Source of the DNA: an uncultured Alphaproteobacteria bacterium
Lineage (GTDB): Bacteria > Pseudomonadota > Alphaproteobacteria > HIMB59 > GCA-002718135
Assembly (NCBI GenBank): GCA_902614085.1
Contig: CACMJS010000004.1
Span: forward strand, 1 to 64,000
Direction: 5' to 3'
Length of the DNA: 64,000 nt
Of the stretch, positions 1 through 10,064 are shown in pieces; the first letter of the stretch is position 1, and every line of letters starts with the position of its first letter. Under the pieces are notes generated by a model, which was not told the DNA's origin, did not search any database, and saw only the letters and a list, made by a program, of their open reading frames with translations. A program made the position numbers and the translations under genes.

Positions 1-2
1 GG

Positions 3-917
3 AAGAAAAATAAAATCAACAAAATTATTTTATTTACAAATATAAATTTTTTAAAAACTTTTTTAAAAAAAAGAAAAATTAATTTAAAAATAAATCTTCT
101 CGATGAAAAATCCAAAAATTTAAATTACAAAAATGGTTACTTAAATATATTTTCTTATAAAGCGAAAAATAATGAAGAAAATACTTTTAACTCTCTTAAA
201 TATGCTTATCATTTTTGTAATAAAAATATTTGTATTGGTATAATTACGCTACCCCTTAGAAAAGATTTAATAAAAGAAAAAATCGATAAAAAATTTATAG
301 GACATACGGAATATTTCCAAAATCTTGATAAAAAAAAATATTCTAATATGATATTGTATAATAAAAAAATAATTATTTCTCCATTAACTACACATATTAA
401 GGTAAAAAATATATCTAAAATAATTTCAAATAAAAGATTTCTATATAATCAAATAAAAAATTTAAATAATACATTAAAAATAGATTTTAATATTGCAAAA
501 CCAAAATTAATAATATCTGGACTTAACCCACATGCAGGTGAAAGTGGTAAAATTGGTAGAGAAGAAATTGAAATCATTTCACCAGTTGTTAAATCATTAA
601 AAAATAAAAAAATTTTAATTGATGGCCCTATTTCTCCTGACGGTATGTTAATTAATGTTAATATGAAAAAGTATGATTGTTTTATTTTTATATACCACGA
701 TCAAGCATTAATACCTTTCAAATATATAAGTCAATTCTCTGGAGTAAATTATACTGGCAACCTAAGTATTATCAGGGTATCTCCAGATCATGGTACAGCT
801 TATAACTTAATTGGATCTAAAAATATTTCTAATCTCTCATTATTAAATTGCTACAACTTAATTAAGAAAATTAAGAAAAATAGAAAAACTAATGATAAAA
901 GCAAAAAAATCACTTAG
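3..917 (+). CDS. pdxA: 4-hydroxythreonine-4-phosphate dehydrogenase PdxA (5' truncated by window start)
   Basis: The listed ORF starts at 348, but the same frame is open from base 3 and includes a GHTEYF motif; later LNPHAGESGKIGREE and HDQALIPFK motifs are typical of PdxA. Lies upstream of ksgA. Confidence 0.93.
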   Translation, partial: KKNKINKIILFTNINFLKTFLKKRKINLKINLLDEKSKNLNYKNGYLNIFSYKAKNNEENTFNSLKYAYHFCNKNICIGIITLPLRKDLIKEKIDKKFIGHTEYFQNLDKKKYSNMILYNKKIIISPLTTHIKVKNISKIISNKRFLYNQIKNLNNTLKIDFNIAKPKLIISGLNPHAGESGKIGREEIEIISPVVKSLKNKKILIDGPISPDGMLINVNMKKYDCFIFIYHDQALIPFKYISQFSGVNYTGNLSIIRVSPDHGTAYNLIGSKNISNLSLLNCYNLIKKIKKNRKTNDKSKKIT

Positions 918-1614
918 TCAAAATTTTTTAAAAGATAAAAATATTTCAAAAAAAATAACTAATCTAGCAAAATTAAAAAATAATACAGTTTTAGAAATTG
1001 GCCCAGGTTATGGGTTTTTGACTGATAGTATTTTAGTAAATAAGCCAAAAAAATTATATATTATTGAAAAAGATAAAAACTTAATAACTTTCTTAAAAAA
1101 AAAATATTCTGAAAATAAAAAAATAGTGATTATAGAAGGTGATATTCTTAAACTAAATTTAAATAAATTTAAAGATTTAATAATTATTTCTAACTTACCA
1201 TACAATATTAGTACAAAAGTAATTTTATATTTATTCAACTTTAATCATAATATTTTAGAAATGGTATTTATGATTCAAAAAGAAGTAGCAGAAAAATTTG
1301 ATTATAATATTAAAAATATGAATAAATATAAATTTTTAACAAGAATTATGACATCTTATTTAAGACATTTTGAAGTATCACCAAAGGTTTTTTTTCCACA
1401 ACCTAAAGTAAATTCAACTGTTGTAAAGTTTGAATTTAAAAATAAAAATGTAGATATAAATAGAGCTAATGATTTCTCAGATATAATTTTTAAAAATGTT
1501 AGAAAAAAAATATACAAAAATCTTAAAATAAAGAAAACAGAAAATATTATTCTGAATAAAAGAGTTAATGAATTAACAATAGATGAATTGCTATGGATTT
1601 ATAATTTTATTTAA
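892..1614 (+). CDS. rsmA: 16S rRNA (adenine-N6,N6)-dimethyltransferase RsmA/KsgA
   Basis: LSQNFLKD, EIGPGYGFLT, SNLPYNIST and FFPQPKVNSTVV motifs. Confidence 0.95.
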   Translation: MIKAKKSLSQNFLKDKNISKKITNLAKLKNNTVLEIGPGYGFLTDSILVNKPKKLYIIEKDKNLITFLKKKYSENKKIVIIEGDILKLNLNKFKDLIIISNLPYNISTKVILYLFNFNHNILEMVFMIQKEVAEKFDYNIKNMNKYKFLTRIMTSYLRHFEVSPKVFFPQPKVNSTVVKFEFKNKNVDINRANDFSDIIFKNVRKKIYKNLKIKKTENIILNKRVNELTIDELLWIYNFI

Positions 1615-2220
1615 CTTTAATTGAAGTAATCTTTTATTTTTACTAATTAAATTATTGTACTCAATTATTTTTATTATGTCTTCAACTGTATTTTTTACAT
1701 TATCATTAATTAGAACATATTTATATTCATTATAGTGTTTCATTTCATCGATTGCATACGATAATCTTAAACTAATTTCCTTATTATTATCCCTTCCCCT
1801 TTTTTTTAATCTTCTTTTTAATTCAGATTTAGACGGTGGAAGTATAAAGAAATCTAAAATATTTTCTTTATTATAATTTCTTCTGATTTTTCTTGCGCCT
1901 TTCCAATCTATATCAAATAAAATATGTTGATTATTTTTTATAGATTTATTTATATTTTTATATGGAGATCCATATAAATTGTTGAAATTTTTTGCAGTTT
2001 CAATAAAAAAATTTTTTTCTTTTAGATTCTCAAATTTTTTTTTAGATACGAAATAATAATCTTTTCCGTTAACTTCATTTAATCTTTTGCTCCTGGATGT
2101 GTAAGAGATTGAAAGATTGATATTTTTCATTTTTTTTATCAATAATTTGCATAGTGTTGTTTTACCAGCACCTGATGGAGATGAGATTATGATTAATTTA
2201 TTTTTTATCCCTGTATTCAT
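1591..2220 (-). CDS. gmk: Guanylate kinase
   Basis: SSPSGAGKTTL P-loop, SYTSRSKRLNEVNGKDYYFVS; size 209 aa. Confidence 0.95.
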   Translation of the reverse strand: MNTGIKNKLIIISSPSGAGKTTLCKLLIKKMKNINLSISYTSRSKRLNEVNGKDYYFVSKKKFENLKEKNFFIETAKNFNNLYGSPYKNINKSIKNNQHILFDIDWKGARKIRRNYNKENILDFFILPPSKSELKRRLKKRGRDNNKEISLRLSYAIDEMKHYNEYKYVLINDNVKNTVEDIIKIIEYNNLISKNKRLLQLKLNKIINP

Positions 2221-3166
2221 TTAATTTTTTTTTGTGTTCTGCGTATGTTTTTGAAAATATGTGCCTATTTAAAGAATTATTAAAAAAATAAAACAAAAAA
2301 TCAGTTTTATAATTTTCAAATATTATATCTAGAGTTTCCTTTCCCACGTATGAAATGGGTTTTGGAGGTAAACCATTATAAATATATGTATTAAAAGGGT
2401 GGTCTATTTTTAAGTCTTTAAACAATAATTTTCTTTTCAAATTGTATTGACCTTTAGTTATTGCATAAATTACTGTTGCATCAATTTGAAGTTTCATATT
2501 TTTATTTAGTCTATTTAAAATTACCGAAGAAATTTTCTTTTTATCTTCCCTATCAAAACCCTCCTTTTCTATTATTGAGCCAATAATCATTATTTCATTT
2601 TCTGTAAATTTTTTATAAACCATGTTATCTTTAAAATTATTCATATATTTTGATTTAGTTGTAATTAGATTTTCCATAAATGTTTCAAAATTAGAATTTT
2701 TTTCAAAAAAATAAGTATCTGCTATTATATCTTCATAAGGAACATTTTTTATATTTTTAAAATATTTTGATAATTCATAATTAAGTTGTTTATTTGTCCA
2801 TCCTTCAACAATTGTAATTCTATTTATAATATTGCTAGGATTAGATACTATTTCTAATAAATTTATTGCAGATACATTATTCTCAATATTAAATTCTCCA
2901 AAATGGATGAATTTATTCAATAATATATTTGATGATTTAAAATAAGAATTTAAAATAATTGATTCTATTTTTGAAAGATTATTAATATTTTGACTTAGAA
3001 AATTTTCAATTTTTTCACCTTTTTTAATTGTAATTAATCTTTCAGATATATCGAGATCTTTATTAAGAACATAGAAAGTGTATAAAAAAAATATAATTAA
3101 GAGAGTGACTATTATTAAACTAAATACTTTTAAATAATAATGCAGTATTAGTTCCTCCAAAACCAA
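2198..3166 (-). CDS. mltG: Endolytic transglycosylase MltG (YceG-like)
   Basis: Single N-terminal TM helix; IGSIIEKEG, LQIDATVIYA and NTYIYNGLPPKPIS motifs; downstream of fabF. Confidence 0.9.
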   Translation of the reverse strand: MVLEELILHYYLKVFSLIIVTLLIIFFLYTFYVLNKDLDISERLITIKKGEKIENFLSQNINNLSKIESIILNSYFKSSNILLNKFIHFGEFNIENNVSAINLLEIVSNPSNIINRITIVEGWTNKQLNYELSKYFKNIKNVPYEDIIADTYFFEKNSNFETFMENLITTKSKYMNNFKDNMVYKKFTENEIMIIGSIIEKEGFDREDKKKISSVILNRLNKNMKLQIDATVIYAITKGQYNLKRKLLFKDLKIDHPFNTYIYNGLPPKPISYVGKETLDIIFENYKTDFLFYFFNNSLNRHIFSKTYAEHKKKLNEYRDKK

Positions 3167-4370
3167 AAGAATTACTTAAGGCATATTTTATTTCTTTTTC
3201 CAAAGGTATACCTGGAATTAAATTTACGTTACTAGTTTCAATTGGATTATGTAAATTTAAAGTTGCTGGTAAAATTTTTTTATTAATTGACATAATAGAA
3301 AAAATTGATTCTACACTTCCAGCAGCTCCTAAAAGATGTCCAATAGATGATTTAGTTGAACTTACAAAAATATTATGTTTGAATAATCTTTGTATTGCAT
3401 TAAGCTCAATTTCATCACCTACTTTGGTTGAAGTTCCATGAGCATTTATATAGTTGACTTTTTCTGATGGAATTTTTCCCATAATTAAAGCTTCTTGCAT
3501 AGCCCTAAATCCTCCGTCACCATCTTCAGATGGGGATGTGATATGATGGGCATCACCTGACATTCCATATCCTATTAGTTCAGCATAAATTTTTGCGCCT
3601 CTTTTTTTTGCATGTTCCATTTCTTCTAAAACAATTATTCCCGACCCTTCACCCATAACAAAACCATCTCTATCTTTATCCCAAGGTCGAGATGCTTCAT
3701 CAGGTCTGTCATTATAAGAGGTGCTTAAACTCCTTGCTGCACAAAAACCAGCAATGCCCAATTTGCAAACAGCTGCTTCAGATCCACCGGCAATCATAAC
3801 ATCTGCTGCACCTCTTTTAATAAATTCACCAGAGTCTCCAATAGAATGAGCACCTGTTGCACAGGCAGTAACAACTGAATGATTTGGTCCTTTATAACCA
3901 TATTTTATAGAAATTTGACCTGACAAAAGATTTACTAAAGATGATGGAATAAAAAATGGTGATAGTTTTTTATTGTCTTTACTATTTATAGTTAAAGATC
4001 CATTATAAATAGTTTCAAGTCCGCCAATTCCTGAGCCAACAGAAACCCCTACTCTAAGCTTTTCTTCTTCAGTTAAATTAATTAGTCCGGCATCCTCTAT
4101 AGCCATTTTTGCAGCTAAAAGTCCGTATTGTATGAATCTATCGTTTCTTTTAAGATCTTTTGGCTCCAAAAAAGATGATTTATTAAAATAATTTTCATCT
4201 TCTGAATTATTATTAATGTAACCTGCTATTTTAGAAGGTAAGTCTGAAACATCAAAATGTTTAATTTGCTTAATTCCAGATTTACAATTAATTAGGTTAT
4301 CCCAAGATGTATCTAAATCATTTCCTAGAGTTGTGAGTAACCCCATTCCAGTAACTACAACTCTTCTCAT
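3120..4370 (-). CDS. fabF: Beta-ketoacyl-ACP synthase II
   Basis: VVTGMGLLTTLG, TACATGAHSIGD, NAHGTSTKVGDEIE, SNSFGFGGTNTALLF. Confidence 0.97.
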   Translation of the reverse strand: MRRVVVTGMGLLTTLGNDLDTSWDNLINCKSGIKQIKHFDVSDLPSKIAGYINNNSEDENYFNKSSFLEPKDLKRNDRFIQYGLLAAKMAIEDAGLINLTEEEKLRVGVSVGSGIGGLETIYNGSLTINSKDNKKLSPFFIPSSLVNLLSGQISIKYGYKGPNHSVVTACATGAHSIGDSGEFIKRGAADVMIAGGSEAAVCKLGIAGFCAARSLSTSYNDRPDEASRPWDKDRDGFVMGEGSGIIVLEEMEHAKKRGAKIYAELIGYGMSGDAHHITSPSEDGDGGFRAMQEALIMGKIPSEKVNYINAHGTSTKVGDEIELNAIQRLFKHNIFVSSTKSSIGHLLGAAGSVESIFSIMSINKKILPATLNLHNPIETSNVNLIPGIPLEKEIKYALSNSFGFGGTNTALLFKSI

Positions 4371-4389
4371 AAATTCTACTTATCAAGTT

Positions 4390-4623
4390 TTATTTTTTAC
4401 TTTGAATGTAATCTATTGCATTTTGAACTGTTTGGATAGTTTCAGCAGCGTCATCAGGTATTTCAATACCAAATTTTTCTTCAAATGCCATTACCAGTTC
4501 AACGGTATCTAAGCTATCTGCGCCTAAATCATCTATAAATTTTGCTTCTGGAACAACTTTTGCTTCATCAATACCCAAATGATCTACAACAATTTTTTTT
4601 ACCTGATCTTGAATTTCACTCAT
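4390..4623 (-). CDS. acpP: Acyl carrier protein
   Basis: 77 aa with [26 protein letters not shown] phosphopantetheine site. Confidence 0.98.
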   Translation of the reverse strand: MSEIQDQVKKIVVDHLGIDEAKVVPEAKFIDDLGADSLDTVELVMAFEEKFGIEIPDDAAETIQTVQNAIDYIQSKK

Positions 4624-4676
4624 ATTTTTCTCCTTATAAATGCTTTTAGATTATTATTTCAATGTATGTCAACCAA

Positions 4677-5408
4677 TTAAACCATCAACATTCCACCGTT
4701 AACATGAAAATTCTGACCAGTGATATAAGATGAATCTTCTATAGCTAAAAAATATACTAAATTAGCAATGTCTTCTGGCTTTCCAAATCTAGACATTGGT
4801 ATCCTTGAAAGATAAGTTTGTTTTTGTTGATCATTTAGATTTTCAGTCATATTAGTGGAAATAAATCCTGGTGAAATTACATTAACATTAATATTCCTTT
4901 TTGCGACTTCAGAAGCAATTGATTTATAAAGACCAATCATGCCAGATTTTGAAGCTACATAGTTTGCTTGACCAGGATTACCAGTAGAACCAACAATTGA
5001 AGAAATCCCAATAATTTTTCCATATTTTTTAGATAGCATATTAGGTAATAAAGATTTAATTATTTGAAAATTAGAATTTAAGTTTGTTTGAATAACTTTA
5101 TTCCATTGCTCATCTTTCATTCTAAATATTAAATTATCTTCGGTTACACCAGCATTATTAACAATAACAGAAATATCTTTATGATTTTTTGCAATTTCAT
5201 TTAGGCAAATATCAAGATTTTCAGAATCAGCTAGATTTACTTTGAAGTAAAAATTATCATTACCATAAATTTCTTTTAATTTAGTAATCTTTTCATTAGA
5301 TGAAGCAGTTAAAACTAGCGTATATTTTTTATCTATAAATTTTTTACAAATTGCTGAGCCAATACCACCAGAGGCACCGGTTATAAATATTTTTTTAATT
5401 TCATTCAT
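4677..5408 (-). CDS. fabG: 3-oxoacyl-ACP reductase
   Basis: SDR fold (TGASGGIG, NNAGV, YxxxK) within the fab cluster. Confidence 0.95.
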   Translation of the reverse strand: MNEIKKIFITGASGGIGSAICKKFIDKKYTLVLTASSNEKITKLKEIYGNDNFYFKVNLADSENLDICLNEIAKNHKDISVIVNNAGVTEDNLIFRMKDEQWNKVIQTNLNSNFQIIKSLLPNMLSKKYGKIIGISSIVGSTGNPGQANYVASKSGMIGLYKSIASEVAKRNINVNVISPGFISTNMTENLNDQQKQTYLSRIPMSRFGKPEDIANLVYFLAIEDSSYITGQNFHVNGGMLMV

Positions 5409-6319
5409 TTTGATAAATCTCCAATTTCATTAATTGATTTAATGTTAAAATTTTTTGATATTCTATTAATTAAACCACTTAAAACTTTTCCTGGGCCAAT
5501 TTCTATAATATTTTTTTCTTCAATTTCCTCTAGTTTTTTAATACTCTCGGACCATCTAACCTTATTTGCCATTTGAAATTGCAAATTTTTTTTTATAAAT
5601 GTATTTTCACTGTAAATATTTGCATCATAATTTGAAATAATTCTAATTTTGTTTTCAGAAAAATTTAATTTATCAATATCTAAATTTAACTTTTCTTGAG
5701 CTTTAAGCATAAATTTGCTGTGAAAAGCTGCTGAAACATTTAATGGCACAAACTTTCTAATACCGTTTTTTAAAAATATATCTTTGCTTTTATTTAACTC
5801 TTTTTTTGCACCTGATATAACAATTTGCATCGGGGAATTATCATTAGCAATTTCTAAATCAAAATTATTATCATCTATAATTTTTTGAACATAATTTGAA
5901 TCTTTTCCAATTAATGCAACCATTCCAGTATCAATTTCAATTACTTCGTTATTCATTAATTCACCCCTTTTCTTAAGAATAATTGAGCAGTCCTTAAGGC
6001 TTATTTTATTGCTACAAGCTAAGGATGTGTATTCTCCAAGGGAGTGGCCCATCATAACATTGATATTATTTAATTGGAAATCTGTTTCATTTAAGTATGT
6101 TTTAAAAATAACATATGAAGTTGCAAAAATACATATTTGAGTAAACTGAGTTAAATCTAATTTATCTCCTTCGTTTTCAAATATTATTTTTCTTACATTA
6201 ATTTGACTGTAGTCCTCTATTTCCTGATATGCCAGGTTAGCGATTTTAAAATTGTCATTAAAATCCTTGCCCATAGCAATATTTTGGCTACCTTGTCCTG
6301 GAAATACGATAGTTGTCAT
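5405..6319 (-). CDS. fabD: Malonyl CoA-ACP transacylase
   Basis: VFPGQGSQ, GHSLGEYTSLA, VSAAFHSKFM. Confidence 0.95.
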   Translation of the reverse strand: MTTIVFPGQGSQNIAMGKDFNDNFKIANLAYQEIEDYSQINVRKIIFENEGDKLDLTQFTQICIFATSYVIFKTYLNETDFQLNNINVMMGHSLGEYTSLACSNKISLKDCSIILKKRGELMNNEVIEIDTGMVALIGKDSNYVQKIIDDNNFDLEIANDNSPMQIVISGAKKELNKSKDIFLKNGIRKFVPLNVSAAFHSKFMLKAQEKLNLDIDKLNFSENKIRIISNYDANIYSENTFIKKNLQFQMANKVRWSESIKKLEEIEEKNIIEIGPGKVLSGLINRISKNFNIKSINEIGDLSK

Positions 6320-6406
6320 TAAAGCTTGATTTATTTTAAAATTTTAATATATGCAAGTTCAACTTCTCTTATAGATTTATTTTTATAAGATAAACCATGG
6401 AGTTTT

Positions 6407-6733
6407 ATGAATAAGTTTGAAGTAGTTTTAATTTTTAATCCTGAATTATCAACAACTAATCTAAAATCTGAAATAGAGAATTTCAAAACTAGGCTTGTAT
6501 CACAATCTGCAAATATCGTTAATGAAGAGAATTGGGGCTTAAGGGATTTAAGTTATAATATTAATAAATTTAAAAAAGCATTTTATAATTTTTTTCAAAT
6601 TGAGGCTTCTGGTAAAATTATCAAAGATATAAGTAAAGAATTAAATCAATCTGAAAATCTGTTAAGGCACATATTTATAAAAGTCAATGAACATCAAGAA
6701 CTTCCAACCATGCTAAATTATGAAAAAAAATAA
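6407..6733 (+). CDS. rpsF: 30S ribosomal protein S6
   Basis: S6 family profile; followed by rpsR and rplI. Confidence 0.93.
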   Translation: MNKFEVVLIFNPELSTTNLKSEIENFKTRLVSQSANIVNEENWGLRDLSYNINKFKKAFYNFFQIEASGKIIKDISKELNQSENLLRHIFIKVNEHQELPTMLNYEKK

Positions 6734-6995
6734 ATTCAAAAATAAAAGAGAGGAAAAATCAAATTCTCCATTTGAAAATAAAAGAAAATTCTGTCCATTT
6801 AGTCAACCTAATTCACCTAAAATTGATTATAAAGATATAAGACTTTTATCCAGATATATTACTGAGAAAGGTAAAATTATTCCAAGTAGAATAACAGGCG
6901 TATCAAAGAAAAAACAAAAAGAATTATCTAAAGCAATAAAGAGAGCGCGTTTTTTATCGCTAATTTCCTATACAAATAAATCATATTCACAATGA
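6720..6995 (+). CDS. rpsR: 30S ribosomal protein S18
   Basis: [32 protein letters not shown]. Confidence 0.96.
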   Translation: MKKNKFKNKREEKSNSPFENKRKFCPFSQPNSPKIDYKDIRLLSRYITEKGKIIPSRITGVSKKKQKELSKAIKRARFLSLISYTNKSYSQ

Positions 6996-7435
6996 AAGTC
7001 ATCCTAACAACAGCTATAAAAAAATTAGGTAAAGTTGGAGATATAGTTTCCGTAAAGCCCGGTTATGCTAGGAATTACCTATTTCCCAATAATATGGCAC
7101 TTAGAGAAAATAAAAAAAATATTGAGCATTATGATAAAATAAAGGATAAGATAAAAATAAAGGAAGAAGCAAAACTAACTGAAGCTAAAAAATTACTTGA
7201 AGAAATAAGAAAAATTAAAATACATTTTAGTAGAGAAGCTGATGAGAAGGATCAACTTTATGGCTCCATCTCAAAAAAAGAAATAATAGATTATTTATCA
7301 AATAATAGTCTTAAAGTTAAATCAGATGACCTCGTTATTAAAAATCAAATAAAATCAATTGGTGAGCATACTATTGAAATCAATCCTTATGAGGATATTG
7401 CTGAAGAATTTCTGATCCAAGTAAATAAAAACTAA
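6992..7435 (+). CDS. rplI: 50S ribosomal protein L9
   Basis: [27 protein letters not shown] signature. Confidence 0.96.
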   Translation: MKVILTTAIKKLGKVGDIVSVKPGYARNYLFPNNMALRENKKNIEHYDKIKDKIKIKEEAKLTEAKKLLEEIRKIKIHFSREADEKDQLYGSISKKEIIDYLSNNSLKVKSDDLVIKNQIKSIGEHTIEINPYEDIAEEFLIQVNKN

Positions 7436-7518
7436 TTTATTCACACTATTAATATTTTATTAACTAAATTTATTTTCTTATTGTTGTTGATTATTTTTAG
7501 ATAGTTTATTTAGTATTA

Positions 7519-9015
7519 ATGTCTGTTGAATTAATAAATTCTAAACAAAATTCTTCAGATGAAATTAATTTTTCCAATATAGAGGCTGAAATAGCTCTTA
7601 TAGGGTGCATATTATGGGATAATAGAAACTATGAAAAAGTTTCAGACTTTCTCAATGAAGATCATTTTGTAGACGAAACAAATAAGATTATTTTTTCAAC
7701 AATAAAAAACTTATTAGAAAAAAATGTACTTGTCTCACCAATAACACTAAAAAATTATCTTCCCGATGATAATAAGAATTATAATAAATTAAATTATCTA
7801 AATCAGCTTAAAGACAGCGCTCCTTCAACTCAAAATACTTATAATTATGCTAAAATAATTTATGATTTATATATTAAAAGAAATCTAGTTGGAGTAGCAC
7901 ATAATATCATCCAGACTACAGGCTCAGAAAATAATATTTTAGCAGAAGATCTAATTGAGAATGCTGAAAATGATTTATATAACCTTTCCCAATCTGGAAA
8001 TACAGATAGATCTTTTATTAACTTTGGTAATGCTCTTCAGGGAGCTGTTGATATTATAAGTGAAGCATACAAAAGGGATGGTAAAATAGCTGGTGTCCCG
8101 ACAGGTTTTAAAGATTTAGATAAGAAATTAGGGGGATTACATAAATCTGATTTAATTATTATTGCTGGAAGACCATCAATGGGGAAAACAGCTTTGGGCA
8201 CTAATATTGCTTTTAATTGTGCATTTAAATATCAGGAAGAAAAAGATGAATTTGAGAATAAAAAAATTATAGATGGAGGTAAGGTAGCTTTCTTTTCTTT
8301 AGAAATGTCTTCAGAGCAACTTGCAACAAGAATATTAGCAGAACGAACAAAAATCTCTGGTGATAAAATGAGAAAGGCAGAATTAAATAAAGATGATTTT
8401 AATAAAATAGCTAAATCATCTGCAGAATTAGAAAATTTAAATTTAATAATTGATGATAATCCTGTTTTAACAATTCCTATTTTAAGAGCAAGAGCGAGAA
8501 GGTTAAAACGATTGCATGATATAAACTTAATAATTATTGATTATTTGCAGTTAATGTCGTCTTCATCAAATAATAGAAATGATGGAAGAGTTCAGGAAAT
8601 ATCAGAAATAACGAGAGGGCTTAAATCTATAGCTAAAGAGTTAAATATTCCAATTATTGCTTTATCTCAACTTTCTAGACAAGTTGAACAAAGAGAGGAT
8701 AAAAGACCACAATTATCCGATTTAAGAGAAAGCGGTACAATTGAACAAGACTCCGATGTTGTAATGTTTATATATAGAGAAAGTTATTATCTAGAAAGAT
8801 TAGAACCAATTAGAAAATCTGAAGAAGACGATTTGAAATATAATGAAAGAGTATCTAGATGGCAGCAATTAACAAATGATAATTATAATAAAGCTGAAAT
8901 AATTATTGCAAAGCAAAGACATGGACCAATTGGGTCAATAAAAATGCATTTTGATGCTAATTATACAAAATTCAGTGACTTAACAACGAAAGATTATGAT
9001 AATATTATTGAGTGA
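7519..9015 (+). CDS. dnaB: Replicative DNA helicase DnaB
   Basis: AGRPSMGKTALG Walker A, LIIIDYLQLM, SQLSRQVEQREDKRPQLSDLRESG. Confidence 0.97.
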   Translation: MSVELINSKQNSSDEINFSNIEAEIALIGCILWDNRNYEKVSDFLNEDHFVDETNKIIFSTIKNLLEKNVLVSPITLKNYLPDDNKNYNKLNYLNQLKDSAPSTQNTYNYAKIIYDLYIKRNLVGVAHNIIQTTGSENNILAEDLIENAENDLYNLSQSGNTDRSFINFGNALQGAVDIISEAYKRDGKIAGVPTGFKDLDKKLGGLHKSDLIIIAGRPSMGKTALGTNIAFNCAFKYQEEKDEFENKKIIDGGKVAFFSLEMSSEQLATRILAERTKISGDKMRKAELNKDDFNKIAKSSAELENLNLIIDDNPVLTIPILRARARRLKRLHDINLIIIDYLQLMSSSSNNRNDGRVQEISEITRGLKSIAKELNIPIIALSQLSRQVEQREDKRPQLSDLRESGTIEQDSDVVMFIYRESYYLERLEPIRKSEEDDLKYNERVSRWQQLTNDNYNKAEIIIAKQRHGPIGSIKMHFDANYTKFSDLTTKDYDNIIE

Positions 9016-10064
9016 TTAACGAAAGTGGTATTCTAAATATAAATACAAAAAACTTAATTTATAATTACAATTTTTTTAAAAAACTTAAAAAGAACTTAAT
9101 CGTAGCTCCAACAATAAAAGCTAATGCTTACGGATTAGGAGATAAGAAAATTTATAATCTTTTATTAAATCAAGGTTGTAAACATTTTTTTGTTGCAACA
9201 TTAAGCGAAGGATTAAGATTAAATAATAAAAATAAATTAATTAAAATATATGTTCTTAATGGATTACAAAATTATAAATTGCATAATTTCACAAATGCAA
9301 ATTTAATACCTGTAGTAAATACTATTGAAGAATATAACAGAATAAAAAATACAAAAATAGATTTTGCTATTCATATAGATACAGGCATAAATAGACTAGG
9401 CATTTCATCTAAAGATGTAAAAATGTTAGATTTAAAAAATCGAAATATCAAATTAGTAATTAGTCATTTATCGAGTTCTGATGAATACAAGGTAAAATAC
9501 AACGTTAAACAAAAAAAACTTTTTAATTCTTTTGTTAAAAAAAATTCTAAAGGTGTTATTTTTAGCTTAGCTAATGCTCATGGCTCAATTCTAGATAAAA
9601 CATATTTATACGATATGATTAGACCTGGTATTGGTATTTATGGTTGTTATGAAAATAAACAATTAGAAAATAAAATTAAAAATGTAATCAATTTTAAAGG
9701 AAAGATAATCCAAATTAAAGATTTACAAAAAAATCAATACATTGGATATAATCGTACATTCAAAACAAAAACTAAAACAAAAGTGGCAATAATTGGTCTT
9801 GGTTACGAAGATGGAATACCTAGATTGTTGAGCAATAAAGGTTTTGTTTATTTTAAAAAAGATAGATTTAAGATTATTGGAAGAATTTCAATGGATTCAT
9901 TTACAATAGACATATCAAAATGTAGTCATGATTTAAAAGTAGGAATGTACGTAGATATTATTAATGAAGAACATAAGGTAGATAAATTTGCTAAAAAATG
10001 CAAAACTATATCATACGAAGTTTTAACTTCTATTGGTAATAGAGTGTATAGAAATTATGAGTAA
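9012..10064 (+). CDS. alr: Alanine racemase (GTG start)
   Basis: VAPTIKANAYGLG PLP lysine motif; HIDTGINRLGI; GRISMDS. Confidence 0.93.
   Translation: MINESGILNINTKNLIYNYNFFKKLKKNLIVAPTIKANAYGLGDKKIYNLLLNQGCKHFFVATLSEGLRLNNKNKLIKIYVLNGLQNYKLHNFTNANLIPVVNTIEEYNRIKNTKIDFAIHIDTGINRLGISSKDVKMLDLKNRNIKLVISHLSSSDEYKVKYNVKQKKLFNSFVKKNSKGVIFSLANAHGSILDKTYLYDMIRPGIGIYGCYENKQLENKIKNVINFKGKIIQIKDLQKNQYIGYNRTFKTKTKTKVAIIGLGYEDGIPRLLSNKGFVYFKKDRFKIIGRISMDSFTIDISKCSHDLKVGMYVDIINEEHKVDKFAKKCKTISYEVLTSIGNRVYRNYE

Noticed and set aside
1008-1238. Minus-strand ORF (76 aa) inside rsmA
   Set aside because: Antisense to a clearly conserved gene; low-complexity composition expected from AT-rich reverse strand.
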